Source: Eutrigla gurnardus (taxonomy: Eukaryota > Chordata > Actinopteri > Perciformes > Triglidae). Taken from it: DNA of 64,000 nucleotides. The DNA lies in the NCBI GenBank assembly GCA_963514095.1, contig OY741273.1, positions 17,541,965-17,605,964 on the forward strand, in the 5' to 3' direction. Each line of letters begins with the position of its first letter. Position 1 is the first letter of the stretch. The notes beneath the pieces were generated by a model. The model ran no database searches. It was not told the DNA's origin and worked only from the letters and a program-made list of their open reading frames with translations. Made by a program: the position numbers and the translations under genes. Positions 42,676-56,096 of the stretch are shown one piece after another.

Positions 42676-45600
42676 CCATTTGAGAACACACAGCCACTCT
42701 GAGCCTGTTACACAGAGCAATAAAAATCATCGCACGTACAAGTGCATGCATGGTTGCTCTCATTCACTACATAAACACATGACATGAAATACAGAAACAG
42801 CAGCAGCAACTGTTTACATTAACCTTTTACACATTCATTAAAAATGAATGTAATGGTCTCGAGTGAGGATTTGCATAATAGAAATGTTTACTGTCGGTAG
42901 TCCAGATGCTGTAAACACGCACGGCTTCACATGCACGCCACTGTCAGACAACTGCAGCTGCACATGTGGACATCTACACACAGATGACACCACTCAGTCA
43001 TGGAGGTCCATGTAATGCATGTAAAACAGCACAATCAATCCTGTCGACAGATTATACACAACGGGCTGTAAAAAAGACCGAGTTGCACACTCCCGTTGTC
43101 CATTACACAAATTATAATGGGAGGCACGCTCTCAATATATTTGGTTGCTCATACAATATACAATATACATGTGTCATATTTTAAAAGCCTAGTTTGTGCT
43201 TAAAGGAGAATATGGTAATTTGCTACAGCTGTTAAAGCCCATTTACATGTACATGTAGCTTCTATCTCATTGTGATATTACAATGCATGCCACTTGTAAT
43301 TACATTCAACTGTAACAAAGTGCAGTCCTGACGAACAAACGACTCCCTTGATTAGAAGATGGGAATGACAGCTCCAGTTTGACGTTGTTCTGAGGGAGTA
43401 TTTCCTCCACTGCATGACAAAAAAAGAAGAAAAATTAAAAAATAAATAAACAATGAAAGATGTTTCCCCATACAGGCTTCCTGTCAGACCAAGACAGGCT
43501 AATCCACTTTTAATCACAACGCTGACACACGCACAGTGGTAATCACGCAACCACTGCAGAGTCGAAGCAACTTTTAGAGACACGTGACAGCATTTGAGTC
43601 GTTTATTCATGACACAATGAGATCCCCATCCAGTTAATGAACCCTTAAAAATGCCATGTTCACGTCTTATTATCTGCATTGTGGAGCTCGTTATCAGCAA
43701 TTCACCTCATTCTGAACACGTCGAGATATTTAGGCTCGACATTCAGAATATTTCTGTAGGTATTACTTGCGAACTAAAGCACAATGCCAGAATCTCACTC
43801 CCAGGTCATTAAACAACAACTCATGATCCTCTGCGTTTGATACCGACCAAAAGGTGCATGTTAACGCGCCCTTCAAGTTGGAAACAACAACTCTGATCCG
43901 ACACCCGATCGCTCTGAGCAATTAAATACAACGCATCAACGAAAGAACTTTATCCACCAGCTACAGGGCTACTGTGTTCTAACCAAACCATCTGTCACAG
44001 CACAACCTTGCTGGCTAACTAGGTAGCTAGCTATTAAAAGACATATGTCACATTGGCTCTCTGCAACGTACTGTAGGCTATCAATGAAGCATCCTGTGAA
44101 TGCCACCAATAACTGGGAGTCATAATTCATCCTCCTCTATTGACAGAACCGTTTGCTTTCAATCATCTTTCAGTGTACCAAATATATCCTCATAGCCCAG
44201 AGCAGGCTCACTCATACTGCTTATTTGAGTCAAGCTATATTCAAACTTGACTAATCAGCAAATCCACTTATGTATTTGGACGACAACAGTCTCCTTTCAG
44301 TATGTTTAATCAGAAAGTTGGTGATTAAAATCCCTGGAATAGCATTTGACCCTAAAAGAGTGTCACACTAATTTCACTCACTTAACTTTCCTGACCAGAT
44401 TTGTGACACATTACTGCCAAAGCATCACACTGGAGCGAATTTGAAGCACATCAACTTAGCCTTGGATTATTTGAAGTGGATCTCAGCAAGAAGAGACAGA
44501 GAAACAAACTGGAGATGATGGAAATCAGGAATGGCCAGGTTGTTGAACTTCCTGAAAGGCTTCAGTCCAAATCTTATTATTCAACAGTATGTAATACGAT
44601 TGGTGACATTCTGTACTTCTTGGTATTGTCCCATGAAAAGACCGAAACCAACAATGAACTAATCCTACTAACAACTGACTATGTCTAAGGCTGATATATC
44701 TCATTCCTCCTCTTCCACATTGCTCCATTGCTAAAACACACAGAAGCCACTAAAACACGCTGCATTTATATAACCACAGTAACGCAAAATCATGGTTTAC
44801 AAATGTTTTAGGGTGGTGACACAATTAAAGACCATGACAGACATTCGTATCTTCATTGGAGTAATGTCCTCGATAACCTTCAGTACAGCCCCTGATTCTT
44901 ATGACTCCAAGTAAGAGCTTTTAGCAGATCAGCCCTCAATCTCACTGCACTTTCCTATTTATGTTACATTTTTTCACTCTTGTAGTAAATGCTTGTACTC
45001 CAGGAGCAAGTGCATCAACTGATCTTTACGAAGACTGGTCCTAACCCTAGCCTAGTATTAACTATGCCCATGTTCAGATGCAGAGACAGTGACTCTTTTG
45101 TTGACACTGTACCTAAGTGTTTTTAGACAAATCTTACAGGTCTGACTTCCAGACTACTATCTACTATCTACTTTAATATTGGCCTTAATTTTGCTGAAAA
45201 GTTTTAAGACCTCCAGGTTGGATATAATTAGTGTTTTAACAGCGTTTATATTACTGTATGTTTATTAGAAACTATTCTTCTAAAAGGATTTCATTTTTCA
45301 AATGTACTTTATGCTGAGACAGAGCAGAGATGCAAACAGTAACCTTACTCAGATTTGCCGTGAGACTTATATCTGTGACTGTACATTCACATGCACACCT
45401 CTTTAACCTCTAAGCTGTCCTGGTCAGTGAAGCAAAAAGTCATCAAACATTAGCCTGGGCCTGCCCATAGAGACTTGAGGGGAATAGACTCCTTGTTGCA
45501 TCGCTGTCCAGTGCAAAGACAAAAAATGAGGTGGAGCCAGTGGAGCAGAGCGGAGGCCATCAGACGGCAGGGACTGGCTCCTGGTTAGGTCAGCTCATTA

Positions 45601-45711
45601 GAGCCACTCGTTAGGACACGTCCTGCGTCATTAATTTGGGCAGCTCACCAGACAGAGATAGATGGGGGAAGTTAGCTTGGTTAGAGGATGGGATGCTTTC
45701 TCACTAAATCT

Positions 45712-45718
<7 letters not shown>
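42674..45718. other. Gene-free stretch containing one hairpin
   Basis: No gene recognised. The hairpin at 43709-43749 is listed separately. Confidence 0.55.
43709..43749. repeat. Imperfect inverted repeat with short loop
   Basis: ATTCTGAACACGTCGAG, loop ATATTTAGG, then CTCGACATTCAGAAT. The arms pair apart from a small internal bulge. Confidence 0.75.

Positions 45719-45781
<63 letters not shown>
45719..45781. repeat. (TG)31 microsatellite
   Basis: Perfect TG run. Confidence 0.95.
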
Positions 45782-45782
<1 letters not shown>

Positions 45783-47958
45783 CAGGTCTCAATGAATAGG
45801 AAGACCTCATTGTAGGCCCCATTAGGTGATGCCTGTTGGCAAATAGAATGATGAAAGAGATGAAGACAGGGAGAAAGACAGATAATCAGACACATGTTGT
45901 CAATTTAACATAGTTGCTTTTACTTTGGATCAAACAAATGAATCAGACAACTGATGAAAAGTACATCATCCTCTCAGGTTTACAGTATACAGTAAACAGC
46001 AGCATTTCATAGAATCGGAATCGACAAATCTCCTTTATTGGAAACATCTATACTTGTTTCTGATTTCAGCTTTTATTTTTAGATTGACATTCATAGAACT
46101 TTGCTAGACTGGTTAGCATTTAGCTAACTGACTACCTGAATGGGGGTTTTAATAAGAAATTATCCAATTTCAAGTAATGTTAACAAAGCGAAGTATTTAT
46201 AAAAGTAATCTGGCAACACTGTTGGTTTCTCTGCAACCTGTCTGATATTCTGGCTGCGTGTTGTGTGTTGTCCCCAGCTTATTTTGGTTAGGATGAAATA
46301 TCTTTGATAGTTATGAAGGCCAAAACTATAAAAAAAAAAAAATAATAATAAATAAGTCCCACATCATGATAAAATGTGTCCTTTGGATTACATTCTATCT
46401 TTCTTGGAAGATTTTTCTCCCTGTGTTACATCATTGACATAAAACTGTCTCTTTCTAATTGAAATTACATTTGCATGTAGCGTGACACAGTAAAACTTAA
46501 CAAGATCCAAAAATTACTCATCCACTTAACAAGAGATGTTAAATCAGGATTAGAATTGACAAGAGAATTAAGAGAGGAAGAGCGAATAGACGGTACAAAT
46601 GCAAGGGCTGATTAAAGTAAAGCAATGCTTCTCCTTTGCAAAGTGAGCTGTTGTGCAATGAACCTCGCTGGTGTTACCGGCTGCAGAGTGTTTAGCTGAG
46701 AGGAATATGAATCTATCTCAAAATATGAGATGAAGAATCATACCATCTCCGGATAGAAAAGGGGTTTTAAAAACTGGAATGTTGGTCTTGAGGGCCAAGA
46801 AACCAGCCCATTTCTAACATATGACCCTTTTGTTACCCAGACTGCAGATTCTGCATCTCCAAACCAGTACATTTATCATGAGTGAAATGAGCGGAATGAC
46901 ATTTTCCCCTGACACCGAGGTGACAAGTGTCGTAAATCAGATGAAATGATCCTGCAGTTCTGCTGTTTAACGTGCTGCACACCAGTGGAAATGTCAACAG
47001 GATAATAGGCATTTTACAGACAATAGACTGGGGATTCTGTCCTCAGAGAGGCTGAGAGACCAGGTAGAAGTTTGGAGGCAAAGGAAAGAGACATATAGAC
47101 AGATATTGTGAGTCTTTCAGCTACAGGTGGCAGGGTCTATTATGTTACCTCTACACGCAAAGACAACAGTTATTCTCCCAATAGACATTTATCATTCCAC
47201 ACAACCAGCAGTAAGGTGAGTGAAGTTCAGAAGCAGAGTGTAACATAATGATTGAGAGAAACAAGCAAAGGAAATCAGGGGAAGATGGTTAAAAGAAAAA
47301 GCTAAGAAGACAGGTAAAAAGGAGTATATGGGTGTATATTTTAAATTCTGTGTCAGTTGCCTCTCTTTAGATTAGTCATGTTGCCGTCACCTCGGTTAAA
47401 AAATGGTCTTCATCCTGTGTCATACATCCTTAGGCTACTAAAACTCTTAGTCAAGGTTTGAGAAAAATGGTGGTTTTGGTCAAATCTTTGAAATACTGTC
47501 AACACACTGGTGGCCCAGGTAGCTGTGTCTGAATGTTCCCACAATTCAACAGTGAAAGTAGGCACTGCTACGCTCTCTCTTTTTTATGCTTCACACAATC
47601 ATTCCTATTATTTTACATCTAACCAAATGCAAAACTATGAATGCCTTCCAGAAAAGAAAGGGGGTGCCCTTATTGCATCTTTAATGTCTCTGACCACAAA
47701 GTTGCTACTACATCTTTGAGTGTTGCGGTGCATAACAGTAATGATCATTTCTTTCAACAGCCTTTCGACATGTTGCACAAAAGAAGTTCATTTCAAGCAT
47801 ACATGCATAAGACTGTCAGAACTGTTGGCTTACATTCTGATCAACGGGGATTTGGCTCCATATCCAACAAACATTTAAATCTCTGGTCACAATCACATCC
47901 AATCTAAAGGTTGTAGCAGTCTGGAGGTTTGTGTCTGACCACTTATGCAGCACACCAG
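45782..47958. other. Gene-free stretch
   Basis: No gene recognised; AT-rich with an A13/(AAT)n patch near 46,331-46,352. Confidence 0.6.
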
Positions 47959-48012
47959 CCTGGTCAGACTTTGATCATCAGATCAAAGTCATCAGATCAA
48001 AGTCTGACCAGG
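47959..48012. repeat. Perfect 18-bp-arm hairpin with embedded direct repeat
   Basis: CCTGGTCAGACTTTGATC (47959-47976) pairs exactly with GATCAAAGTCTGACCAGG (47995-48012) across an 18-nt loop. The loop itself carries CAGATCAAAGTCATCA, so CATCAGATCAAAGT occurs twice in tandem. Confidence 0.9.
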
Positions 48013-49690
48013 TTCTTGGTTCTTGGTTCATCAGAAAGACATCCCTCCAGAGCAGGAACTTCTAGAGGGACATGCATTATGTCCCAAGAACCTAAACAGG
48101 AACTCTTTTACTCAAGATTCTGGTTAAGATCCTGAGGTCTAAAAGGGTTCTGAAAACATTCTTTAGGCAGAAGAGTGCCTGTCCACAAGCTACATCATAC
48201 TGTATGTTTTCAATTGTCTACATGTAAAAACAAATGTGCTCATTATTCTTTTATGTCAATATTGGCCATAACTCAATAGTGGATATGTTAATTATGACAA
48301 TTTAACACAAATGTTTAACAGGATCAAATTATGCAGCGATGACCTTTTGGAGAGACATGGATGTAAACTACAACCTGACTGGTTGGCCGAGGCAAACAAC
48401 TGCAAGGCATTAATTCTATTTTTTGCCTTTATATTAAACATGCTTTATAAATAAACCTGAACTTTGTGACTGCAGGTGATCACCAGGATGTGGGACTGAA
48501 CCGTGGCCAAAATTATCATGTGAAATTTGATACGAGGCACTGCAGGCAGCCAGGAGATGGGGAATTTATGAGGCAGAATAAGATGCTGAATGCAGTTTTC
48601 TGGATGAGTTGTTGTGATTGAGGCAAGTATTTTAGGACACAAGTGGGGGAGTTGCAGCAGCACATATGAGAGTAGTACTGATTCCCCAATGGTAAACGGT
48701 CTGATTTTTCAGATGTTTTCATCTGTAAAAACCCTGCAGTCGCTCAGACAAGAGAACAAGTTTGAGTGCCGGTGCTGTAAAATGCGAACTCTCCTAAAAA
48801 TGTTGTCATAGAGTGTCTCATCTCGACTCAGTTGCCCTCTGGTGAGGGTTCATCACCTACCTCTTGCATAATGCATCCAACAACTCTGCTCCCCCAGACT
48901 TCAACATGCACAAACACATAAATAGTTATCCTGTAGAGAAATGGAGGTTCATTCTATCTCCTTCCTGATGTTTTTTTCTGACATTTTTAAGTGACCTCCA
49001 GACCTCTCTTTGGTTTTACAAGCCAATTATGTGGAAAGAAAACAGAGGGTCGTGTGGTGTCAAAGCCCAGAATGTGATTTCTGTCTGGTTACAGATTAAG
49101 GTCTCTCAAAATCTTGTGTCATTTTATTTCATCGTCAGCTATATTGTGTTTTACTATGAGCTCTGTAAACCAAATCATGTATTACCTTCCTCTCATTTTG
49201 TAATAGTGATTGAAATATTAATGGTTCAGGTACATACAAATACGGTGCTTTATTTAGTATCTTTTTTCATTGGTAACTGTGCAAATGCAGGAGAGTCAAT
49301 CAAGTGTGTCTTTGGTTGGTATAACGATCTCATGGGGAAAATGTAAAAATACAAAATATATCTTTATTAATTGATTCAGACATTTTTACTCTACTTTCTC
49401 ATGTCCTCAGATCGCTCTAGAAAACCATGTGTATGCTGAGCATGTCAGCCGAGCAGAGCGGATCCTGGATTCGGGTGGATATGTGGTAGGCTACATGGAA
49501 AGCTACAGTGTGGGATTGAATTTGGGGAACAGTTGGGTCACGGACACTACACTGTGTGTAGACAGTGGGTTTATTCAACATGCCCCATTTGTCCCCCAAA
49601 CCTTAAGTGTCTATTGTGCTGCAGGCAGTACAGTAGAGACGAAGGATGCTCCTCTCTGCATTAAGCATCCCTAAGAAAAATATCCTCGTT
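48013..49690. other. Gene-free stretch
   Basis: No gene recognised. Frames at 49029-49346 and 49429-49674 show no known domain. Confidence 0.55.
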
Positions 49691-49734
49691 TTTTTGGGCG
49701 GCTTGGGGGCCGGTGGGTCCGGGCTGGTCCGGAT

Positions 49735-49784
49735 CTTGCCCAAGGACTTGCAGACGGGGACTCAAACCACCGATCTTCTGATTG

Positions 49785-49790
<6 letters not shown>
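49735..49790 (-). repeat. Fragment of a dispersed teleost repeat with tRNA-like word
   Basis: CTTGCCCAAGGACTTGCAGACGGGGACTCAAACCACCGATCTTCTGATTGG follows the common teleost interspersed-repeat consensus 'cttgcccaaggac...gaaccaccgacctt', seen in reverse orientation. It is truncated and runs into a (TG)n array. Confidence 0.6.

Positions 49791-49844
<54 letters not shown>
49791..49844. repeat. (TG)27 microsatellite
   Basis: Perfect TG run. Confidence 0.95.
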
Positions 49845-49845
<1 letters not shown>

Positions 49846-50096
49846 TGCTTGGAGAACTACTCTTACCCACAATAGGAAGTGACTTTTTCTCAGTCAACGG
49901 AGATACTTCAATGGAAAAATAATGAGAATCAATTTCAGTTATTGACTTTACAACAAGCTGCCCCCAAGCAATAACCCGCTTGTATATTGTTGCTGTTTGT
50001 TCAATGACAATCCGACCTGTTAACACGCACACATATTATACATAAAAACATGCAGTCTGAAGGCACAGAATCAAAATCCATAATCTTCATAATCAG

Positions 50097-50108
50097 GTGT
50101 GTGTGTGT

Positions 50109-50200
<92 letters not shown>
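50097..50200. repeat. (TG)n microsatellite, about 104 nt
   Basis: TG run with a single TA interruption near 50,113. Confidence 0.95.
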
Positions 50201-50205
<5 letters not shown>

Positions 50206-50227
50206 TCCTTTTTTTCTGCAAAAAGTC

Positions 50228-50229
<2 letters not shown>

Positions 50230-50272
<43 letters not shown>
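50230..50272. repeat. (GA)n microsatellite
   Basis: GA run of about 43 nt, 29 nt after the preceding TG array. Confidence 0.95.
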
Positions 50273-50275
<3 letters not shown>

Positions 50276-52583
50276 AATTTACGATGAGGGATCGTAGAGA
50301 GATTAAGTGGTGGCAAAGAATTTGTTACAAATCTATATGAGCTGCACTGTGTTAAAAAATGAGGTCAGCAAAACAATTCTCTTAAAACTGTTGCTGCGGA
50401 AGACGCACTTCTTCTGAAACATTTCTCGTGGAGGATTTTAATATTTAAAAGCACTTATTTGAAGCTGGTCGGACTTGAGCAGTCACATTAAGAAAGGATG
50501 CATACACGACAGACAAAGAGGCACTTTACATCAAAAGCTTCACTACACGAAAAAACGTCACAGTTCAGTTTCATTATCATTTTGTGATTGGGAGCCAAAT
50601 GAATCCCTCAAAGAATGGGTCCCCTCTTACAGAAGACTCAAGTCTTAAGACAGGATGCGTACTGGTGTCACGTCAGAGTTTATTAATCAACTGATGTTTG
50701 ACTGATTTTGAAAAAATACATTTCATGAATATGTTCCACATCGGCCTCTTGGTTAATGTTGTGAAACGGTTGGTTAGGTTTAGGCAACAAAACTACTTTG
50801 GAAAGATCAGAAAAAAACATTATGTTTAAAGAATAACACGATGCAACAATGTATCTCACGTAAATAAATAACAACCGCTCTTAGTTGACGTGCTTACATA
50901 ACAGCAGTTTTCTGGGTTAAGGTCCTGTGTTTGTGTGACCCATCCACCATGACTCCCACCTGCCCTGTGTGGACTTTCTGGCTCTTTATTCTTGATACAA
51001 CTCTTCTACCACAACTACCACTACATGTACTACATCAGTGTATTGCTCACTGAATTATTATTACTTACTCTGCCTGAAAATCCGGTCCCTTTAGCTTTCA
51101 GATCCTCTGTGCATATGGGCACAGTCTCACGGTGCTTCCATTCCTCGGTGACTTTAAGAATGTAGACATAAAAAAATGAAGTATAATGTTTGGTACCAAA
51201 ACCACGATCACGCCTCGCATACCAGCAGTTTAATCGTACTACTGTGCCTCCCCCCATCATTCTAAATAAACACCTCATTAGGTTTCCTCTACCTTCTAAA
51301 TTAGAGGTATAAACATTTAAGTAAAAAAACTAATCCCTGCCTCGGCTAACTGCTCTGCGCTCCACGGTTTCCACAGAAATAGGTCCCAAGAGGAAGAATA
51401 TACTGACCCTTCACCACAAGCATCAATCAGCCTGGTTATCTCCACCACTGTGTGCTTTCTCAAGGAAACGTAATGTCTAACTGCTGGTATTGAAAAATGT
51501 GCTATTAAAGCACTTTTCTGCTCATCTAATGCACATACACTAATGCTCCCCATACTGACCTCTGGGCCCACCGATGGAACATTTTCAATATGACTACGAA
51601 TACTTATATGCAGAGAAGTCATTTTGACACCTTCACAAGAAGCCTGAAAGGAAAATGTGAAGATAACTCAAAGTATAGCATAAGCAATACGCTAAAAGTG
51701 CCCTGTAGGGGAGAAAGAATAGATTTCAAAGTGGTTAGTTGATCCGCTGTAGCACCAGAATACATCATCAAAGCACAGTTAGTATTGTAATGTAATAAGG
51801 AATGGAGCTCCTCAAACAATCTTCTGTTCCTGTTCCTGAGGTGGCTTCACAGGCTGGGATTCACACAGAAACACACTCTTCACCCTGCTTACACAGCTCC
51901 ACTGTCTTTCTCCTGTTTGCTTCTCCAGCTCCAGTCACAGAGGGCCGGGTTGTCTGCATCATCCCCCCGAGTCGTCTGCCTGAGGGGGGAGGCACAACAC
52001 TCAGGGCCACATCCCCACAAGTCCAACCACTTCATGTTCCCTACACCACCAGAAACCATTTGATTTCCACAGTTCATTTGTTGCCTCTTTTTATTGACGT
52101 AATTACATATTGGAAACATGGAGGTTTGCAAATACGTGTCAACTCTTTTGTATTGTGGATTATAAAAGAGGGGTCCGCACCAATACTACGCCGGCGTACG
52201 CCTGTGGTGCGGCGAGTAGGCGGAGTCTGCACACCATATAAATCTGCATACTGCAGGCGCCCTGCTCAATTCAAGCAATGTGCACACCTGCCTCGTCCAC
52301 ATAAATAATTATTATTATTATTATAATAATATGGCTGATACAAACATGTGTTTGGGTATATTGTGTTCATGGACAGCAGAGCAGTCAGCAGGTGATTTCC
52401 GTATCATTTTTTCTCTGTGGCTGTTGCTCTGACAGATCAATGTCAGATTTAAGATATAAGCTCCTCCCTTACTGCTCATCATCACTTCTTGCTAGATTGT
52501 GCTCTGGCTGTAAGTAAACCAACGCATCAGCAATAATAACTGCTTCATCTACACAATCACCACTAGGCTATCCACCAGCTCTG
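50273..52583. other. Gene-free stretch with an inverted dispersed-repeat copy
   Basis: No gene recognised. Near 50,772-50,792 lies GTTAGGTTTAGGCAACAAAAC, the inverse of the core seen at 2940 and 15,935. The 168-codon frame at 51802-52308 has no known domain. A CpG-richer patch at 52,170-52,260 includes GCCGGCGTACGCC, and an (ATT)n patch lies at 52,306-52,330. Confidence 0.5.
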
Positions 52584-52980
52584 GATGTCGAATAGTCAAA
52601 AAATTAGGTCCTATCTCCTATTCCTAACGCCTTTTTCTTAACCTCGAGGGGAAAACGTCACGGAGTTAAGGAAAGTTGGAAGGAGAACTCAAAAGGATTT
52701 AGGAAAAGTCGACCGCGGCGCTCAGAGAATCTGACTGGATTTTCACTAAGCTACGTCATTTTAAAACGCCCGCTGATGATTGACAGCTGATGATCGACAC
52801 CGGCGATTGACGTGGGTCTGTGGTGGAGAAACTGCAGTAATGGACTACAAAAAGCAGCACTATTATGTTGCTGGACCTCTTTTCGTTTGCATTTTATTCT
52901 CATCATGGCGGACACTTGTTTACTTCCGGGTCATTCTTCAGTAAGGAACCTTCCTAAGCAAAAAAGACTATTCGACCACA
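52584..52980. mobile_element. MITE-like element of about 0.4 kb with inverted ends
   Basis: The left end TGTCGAATAGTCAAAAAA corresponds to the inverted right end TGTGGTCGAATAGTCTTTTTT. The interior is CpG-rich compared with its flanks and has no coding frame. The target duplication is not clear, so the superfamily is undecided. Confidence 0.6.
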
Positions 52981-54049
52981 GCCAGGGTTGATAAATGTGT
53001 GTGGACAGTGATAATAATTGAATGGTATTTATATTTATTTCAATCATGTTACAAATGTTTGACAAAAACGAAACGATCGTTAACCCAGGAACCCCCCTCA
53101 GTAGCCTATATCAAGCTGCCCGCTCACACCGCTTTTCTTGCAAGCTTTGTTTCCTGGTTAGCTTGTTTTCATGATTTTGATCTGCTCGCCTGTTTCACTT
53201 TTGGTTTTGTTTGCCTCGGCTCACTGCCTTCCTGCTGCCAACCTTCACCCTGCCTATGAGGGAAGCTCTGATCCAACCGTTTCTGTCTCAGTACCACTTA
53301 CACCTCAACTCAAGATATCTGTTGATGCCAAGTACCGATCTGCCACCACTAAATCCGTATTGAAAAGGGATGGCTGTGGCAGTAGAAATACAATAGCCTG
53401 CTGTGACTGAATGATTGCAACTGAGAGTTAACACAAAATGATTATGATTATGATTGTAATTATCATTGCCAGCCCTTTATTTGTCTATTTGTAACACCAG
53501 TAGATCCCACTAGGTGTCGGTATTGTTGTTGTTTTTTTAGCAGATTTATAGTCTTTGTGGCTTCAGGCTTTGTCGGTTTAATTTCACCTTCCAGCCACTA
53601 ATGGGTATGTATACACTATTACACACTCATTTTGGGTGTCTAGTTAGGAAGCCATTACAAATGGGTAATCACACGTACATTTAATACGATACACTTCGCA
53701 ACAATGTTATGATTTATTTGGGGCAAATGACATAAAAATAACACACAAATAAACACTTGGCTTTATGTACTGGGTAGACTTAACACATTGCTTTGGTGCT
53801 ATATTGACCCCAATTTTTACTAGATTTCTTTCCATATTTAACATCCAGTGCTGCTACACATTCCAGATCACAGAATCTATTGGATATTAGTTTGTTTTTC
53901 TCCTTATATCTGCATCCATTGTATCCACTTGTCGTATTTGGCCTTTGAGTGTTGGTGAGGCAGATGCTATTACATGAACGTCAGTGCTCTCAAAATGAGC
54001 TGTCATTTGTCCCACAATCAAAAAGCAAAAGCCAGTCAGACCAAAGATG
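52981..54049. other. Gene-free stretch
   Basis: Nothing recognised. Confidence 0.6.
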
Positions 54050-54270
54050 AAGAAAGGCAAGATTAGGAGACGAGCAGAGGAAGCTTGAAGAAATTCAGAA
54101 AACTCGAGATGTGGGAGTAGGGGATTGAGAGAGGAAATATAGGAACAATGGGGAAAAGAGGTGGCAAGAGAGAGAAGGAAAAGCAGAGGTTAGACAAGTG
54201 GTGGAAGTAATACCTGAAGGGGAGGATGAAAGTGAGAGAGGTAGGGGAAGTGGAGGGGAGGAAGGCGAGC
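54050..54270. repeat. Polypurine tract
   Basis: GA-dominated plus strand of about 220 bp. Confidence 0.7.
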
Positions 54271-55370
54271 TGGGGAAAACAACATCTGAATGAGAGGCCC
54301 AGATGTGACTGATGCTGTCAACCAGGATCAGTTTGTCAGTTTATTCCTTGAGCATGAAGGGGAAATGGAGCTGGAAATCAGAGCAAGACTGACATCTAGT
54401 GGAAGGCAAAATTAACGGCAGCTTAGCTGTTGTGGTTTTTTGCCTCATCCTGTTTTATGTCTGTGACATTACCCTCCATATGTTTCCTTATCTTGCCTGG
54501 TGGGGGTTGGACTTAGTTCATCTCGTATGTCTTTATGTTTATGTTCCTTTCTCAATACTGTTTGGTTTTCTGAAGATATTCCCAAAAATCACAATACTAC
54601 ACAGCTGTAATTAGATACATATGATCATTACACTCAACTCAGTCAAATTTCCCATGTATGCATCATTTAATTTATTTTGTATGAGGATTTAAGCAATGTT
54701 CTCATTTTTGTGCGCTCACACCACAAGTCTGAAGCCCAAACCTGACCCAGTATCCTGCTGGGTCCTACACAATCATCAATACTGAGCAACAATGAGAGAG
54801 GACGGCCTATCGATTAAAGCCTACATCATGTCCACATTGTGTATGTGCATGTGCATGTGCGCGTGCATGAACTGTACCATACTCAACTCTACCAAAACAA
54901 TCCGGACTTTAGCCTCAATCGTGCTTTCCGCTCACGTAGTCCGCTCGTTATCGATCGCTCCCATGCGCTGATGCAGGCCGAGTGTTTACTAGAAATGTGA
55001 CCTGTCAGTAATGTTTCGGTCATGTTCTCTGTGTTGTTCTCTATTGTGATGACTTCGAGATGGCGCTCCTTGAAAACATCAAGCCATACGTGTGTCGTAT
55101 TATGATGATGTATGCACATCAGCGTTTGGGCTGGAGCGGTGTGAGTGCAAACCGGCGTGGGACCCCCAGTGGTGGGGAAATCGTGCTGAGCCACGGTACG
55201 GATCAAATGGCCCTGGTGTGAGTGTGCCCTTTGTCTCCCTGGTCCTTTAGCGAAATGATTTCTCCTTTACAGGATATTTCTACCACAAATATAGGCACAT
55301 CTATGGGTCTGCTCCGACCTTTATGTTTGTAGCATATTTGTTTTATTTTTTTCCAATCTTTTTTCACTGG
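54271..55370. other. Gene-free stretch, part likely an unclassified repeat
   Basis: A short (ATGTGC)n-like run lies at 54,842-54,868. The 54,890-55,220 segment is CpG-richer and looks like a decayed DNA-transposon sequence, but no inverted ends were found. Confidence 0.45.
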
Positions 55371-55374
55371 ATCG

Positions 55375-56096
55375 ATTAGCAGCCAAATGTGAAGCGGTCG
55401 GGATGAGGATAAGCACCTCTAAATCTGAGGCCATGGTGCTCAGCAAGTAACCAGTGGATGCCGGCTCCGGGTAGGGAATGAGTCCTTACCCCAAGTGAAG
55501 GAGTCCTCGGGGTCTTGTTCGCGAGTGAGGGGACAATGGAACGTGAGATTGGCCGGATAATTGGAGCAGTGGGGGCGGTATTGCATTCGCTGTACCACTC
55601 CGTTGTGACGAAACGAGAGCTGAGCCAAAAGGCAAAGCTCTCGATCTACCGGTCAATCTTCACCTATGGTGATGAGGGATGGGTCATGACCAAAAGAACT
55701 AGATCACGGGTACACCAGCCAAAATGAGTTTCCTCAGGAGGATGGCTAGCGTCTTCCTTAGAGATAGGATGAGAAGCTCAGTCATCCTTAAAGGACTCAG
55801 AGTAGAGCCGCTGCTCCTTCGCATTGAAAGGAGACAGCTGAGGTGGTTCGGGCATCTGGTAAGGATGCCCCCTGGGCGCCTCCCTAGGGAGGTGTTTCAG
55901 GCACGACCAGCTGGGAGGAGACCCAGGACTAGGTGGAGAGATTATGTCTCCAGACTGGCCTGGGAATGCCTCGGGATCCCCCAGTCAGAGCTGGCTGATG
56001 TGGCCCTGGAAAGGGAAGTTTGGGGTCCCCTGTTAAAGCTGCTGCCCCCGTGACCCGACACCGGATAAACGGTAGACGATGAGATGAGATGAGTGT
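55375..56096 (+). mobile_element. 5'-truncated, dead RTE/Rex3-type LINE 3' end with (GATGA)n tail
   Basis: The plus strand encodes the C-terminal part of a LINE reverse-transcriptase polyprotein. It shows VVTKRELSQKAKLSIYRSI (about 55,600), then LRVEPLLLRIERRQLRWFGH and WRDYVSRLAWECLGIP (55,795-55,980), ending in LLKLLPP and a short GATGA tandem tail. This pattern is typical of teleost Rex3-like LINEs. It is broken by a TAA near 55,448, a small deletion near 55,660 and a frame change near 55,720. Only this 3' fragment was inserted, as is usual for LINEs. Confidence 0.85.

Noticed and set aside
51802..52308. 168-codon plus-strand frame
   Set aside because: No recognised homology; it runs from AT-rich into CpG-rich repeat-like sequence.
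55515..56053. Two neighbouring plus-strand frames that look like a protein gene
   Set aside because: They are the C-terminal end of a Rex3/RTE LINE polyprotein with stop, deletion and frame changes.
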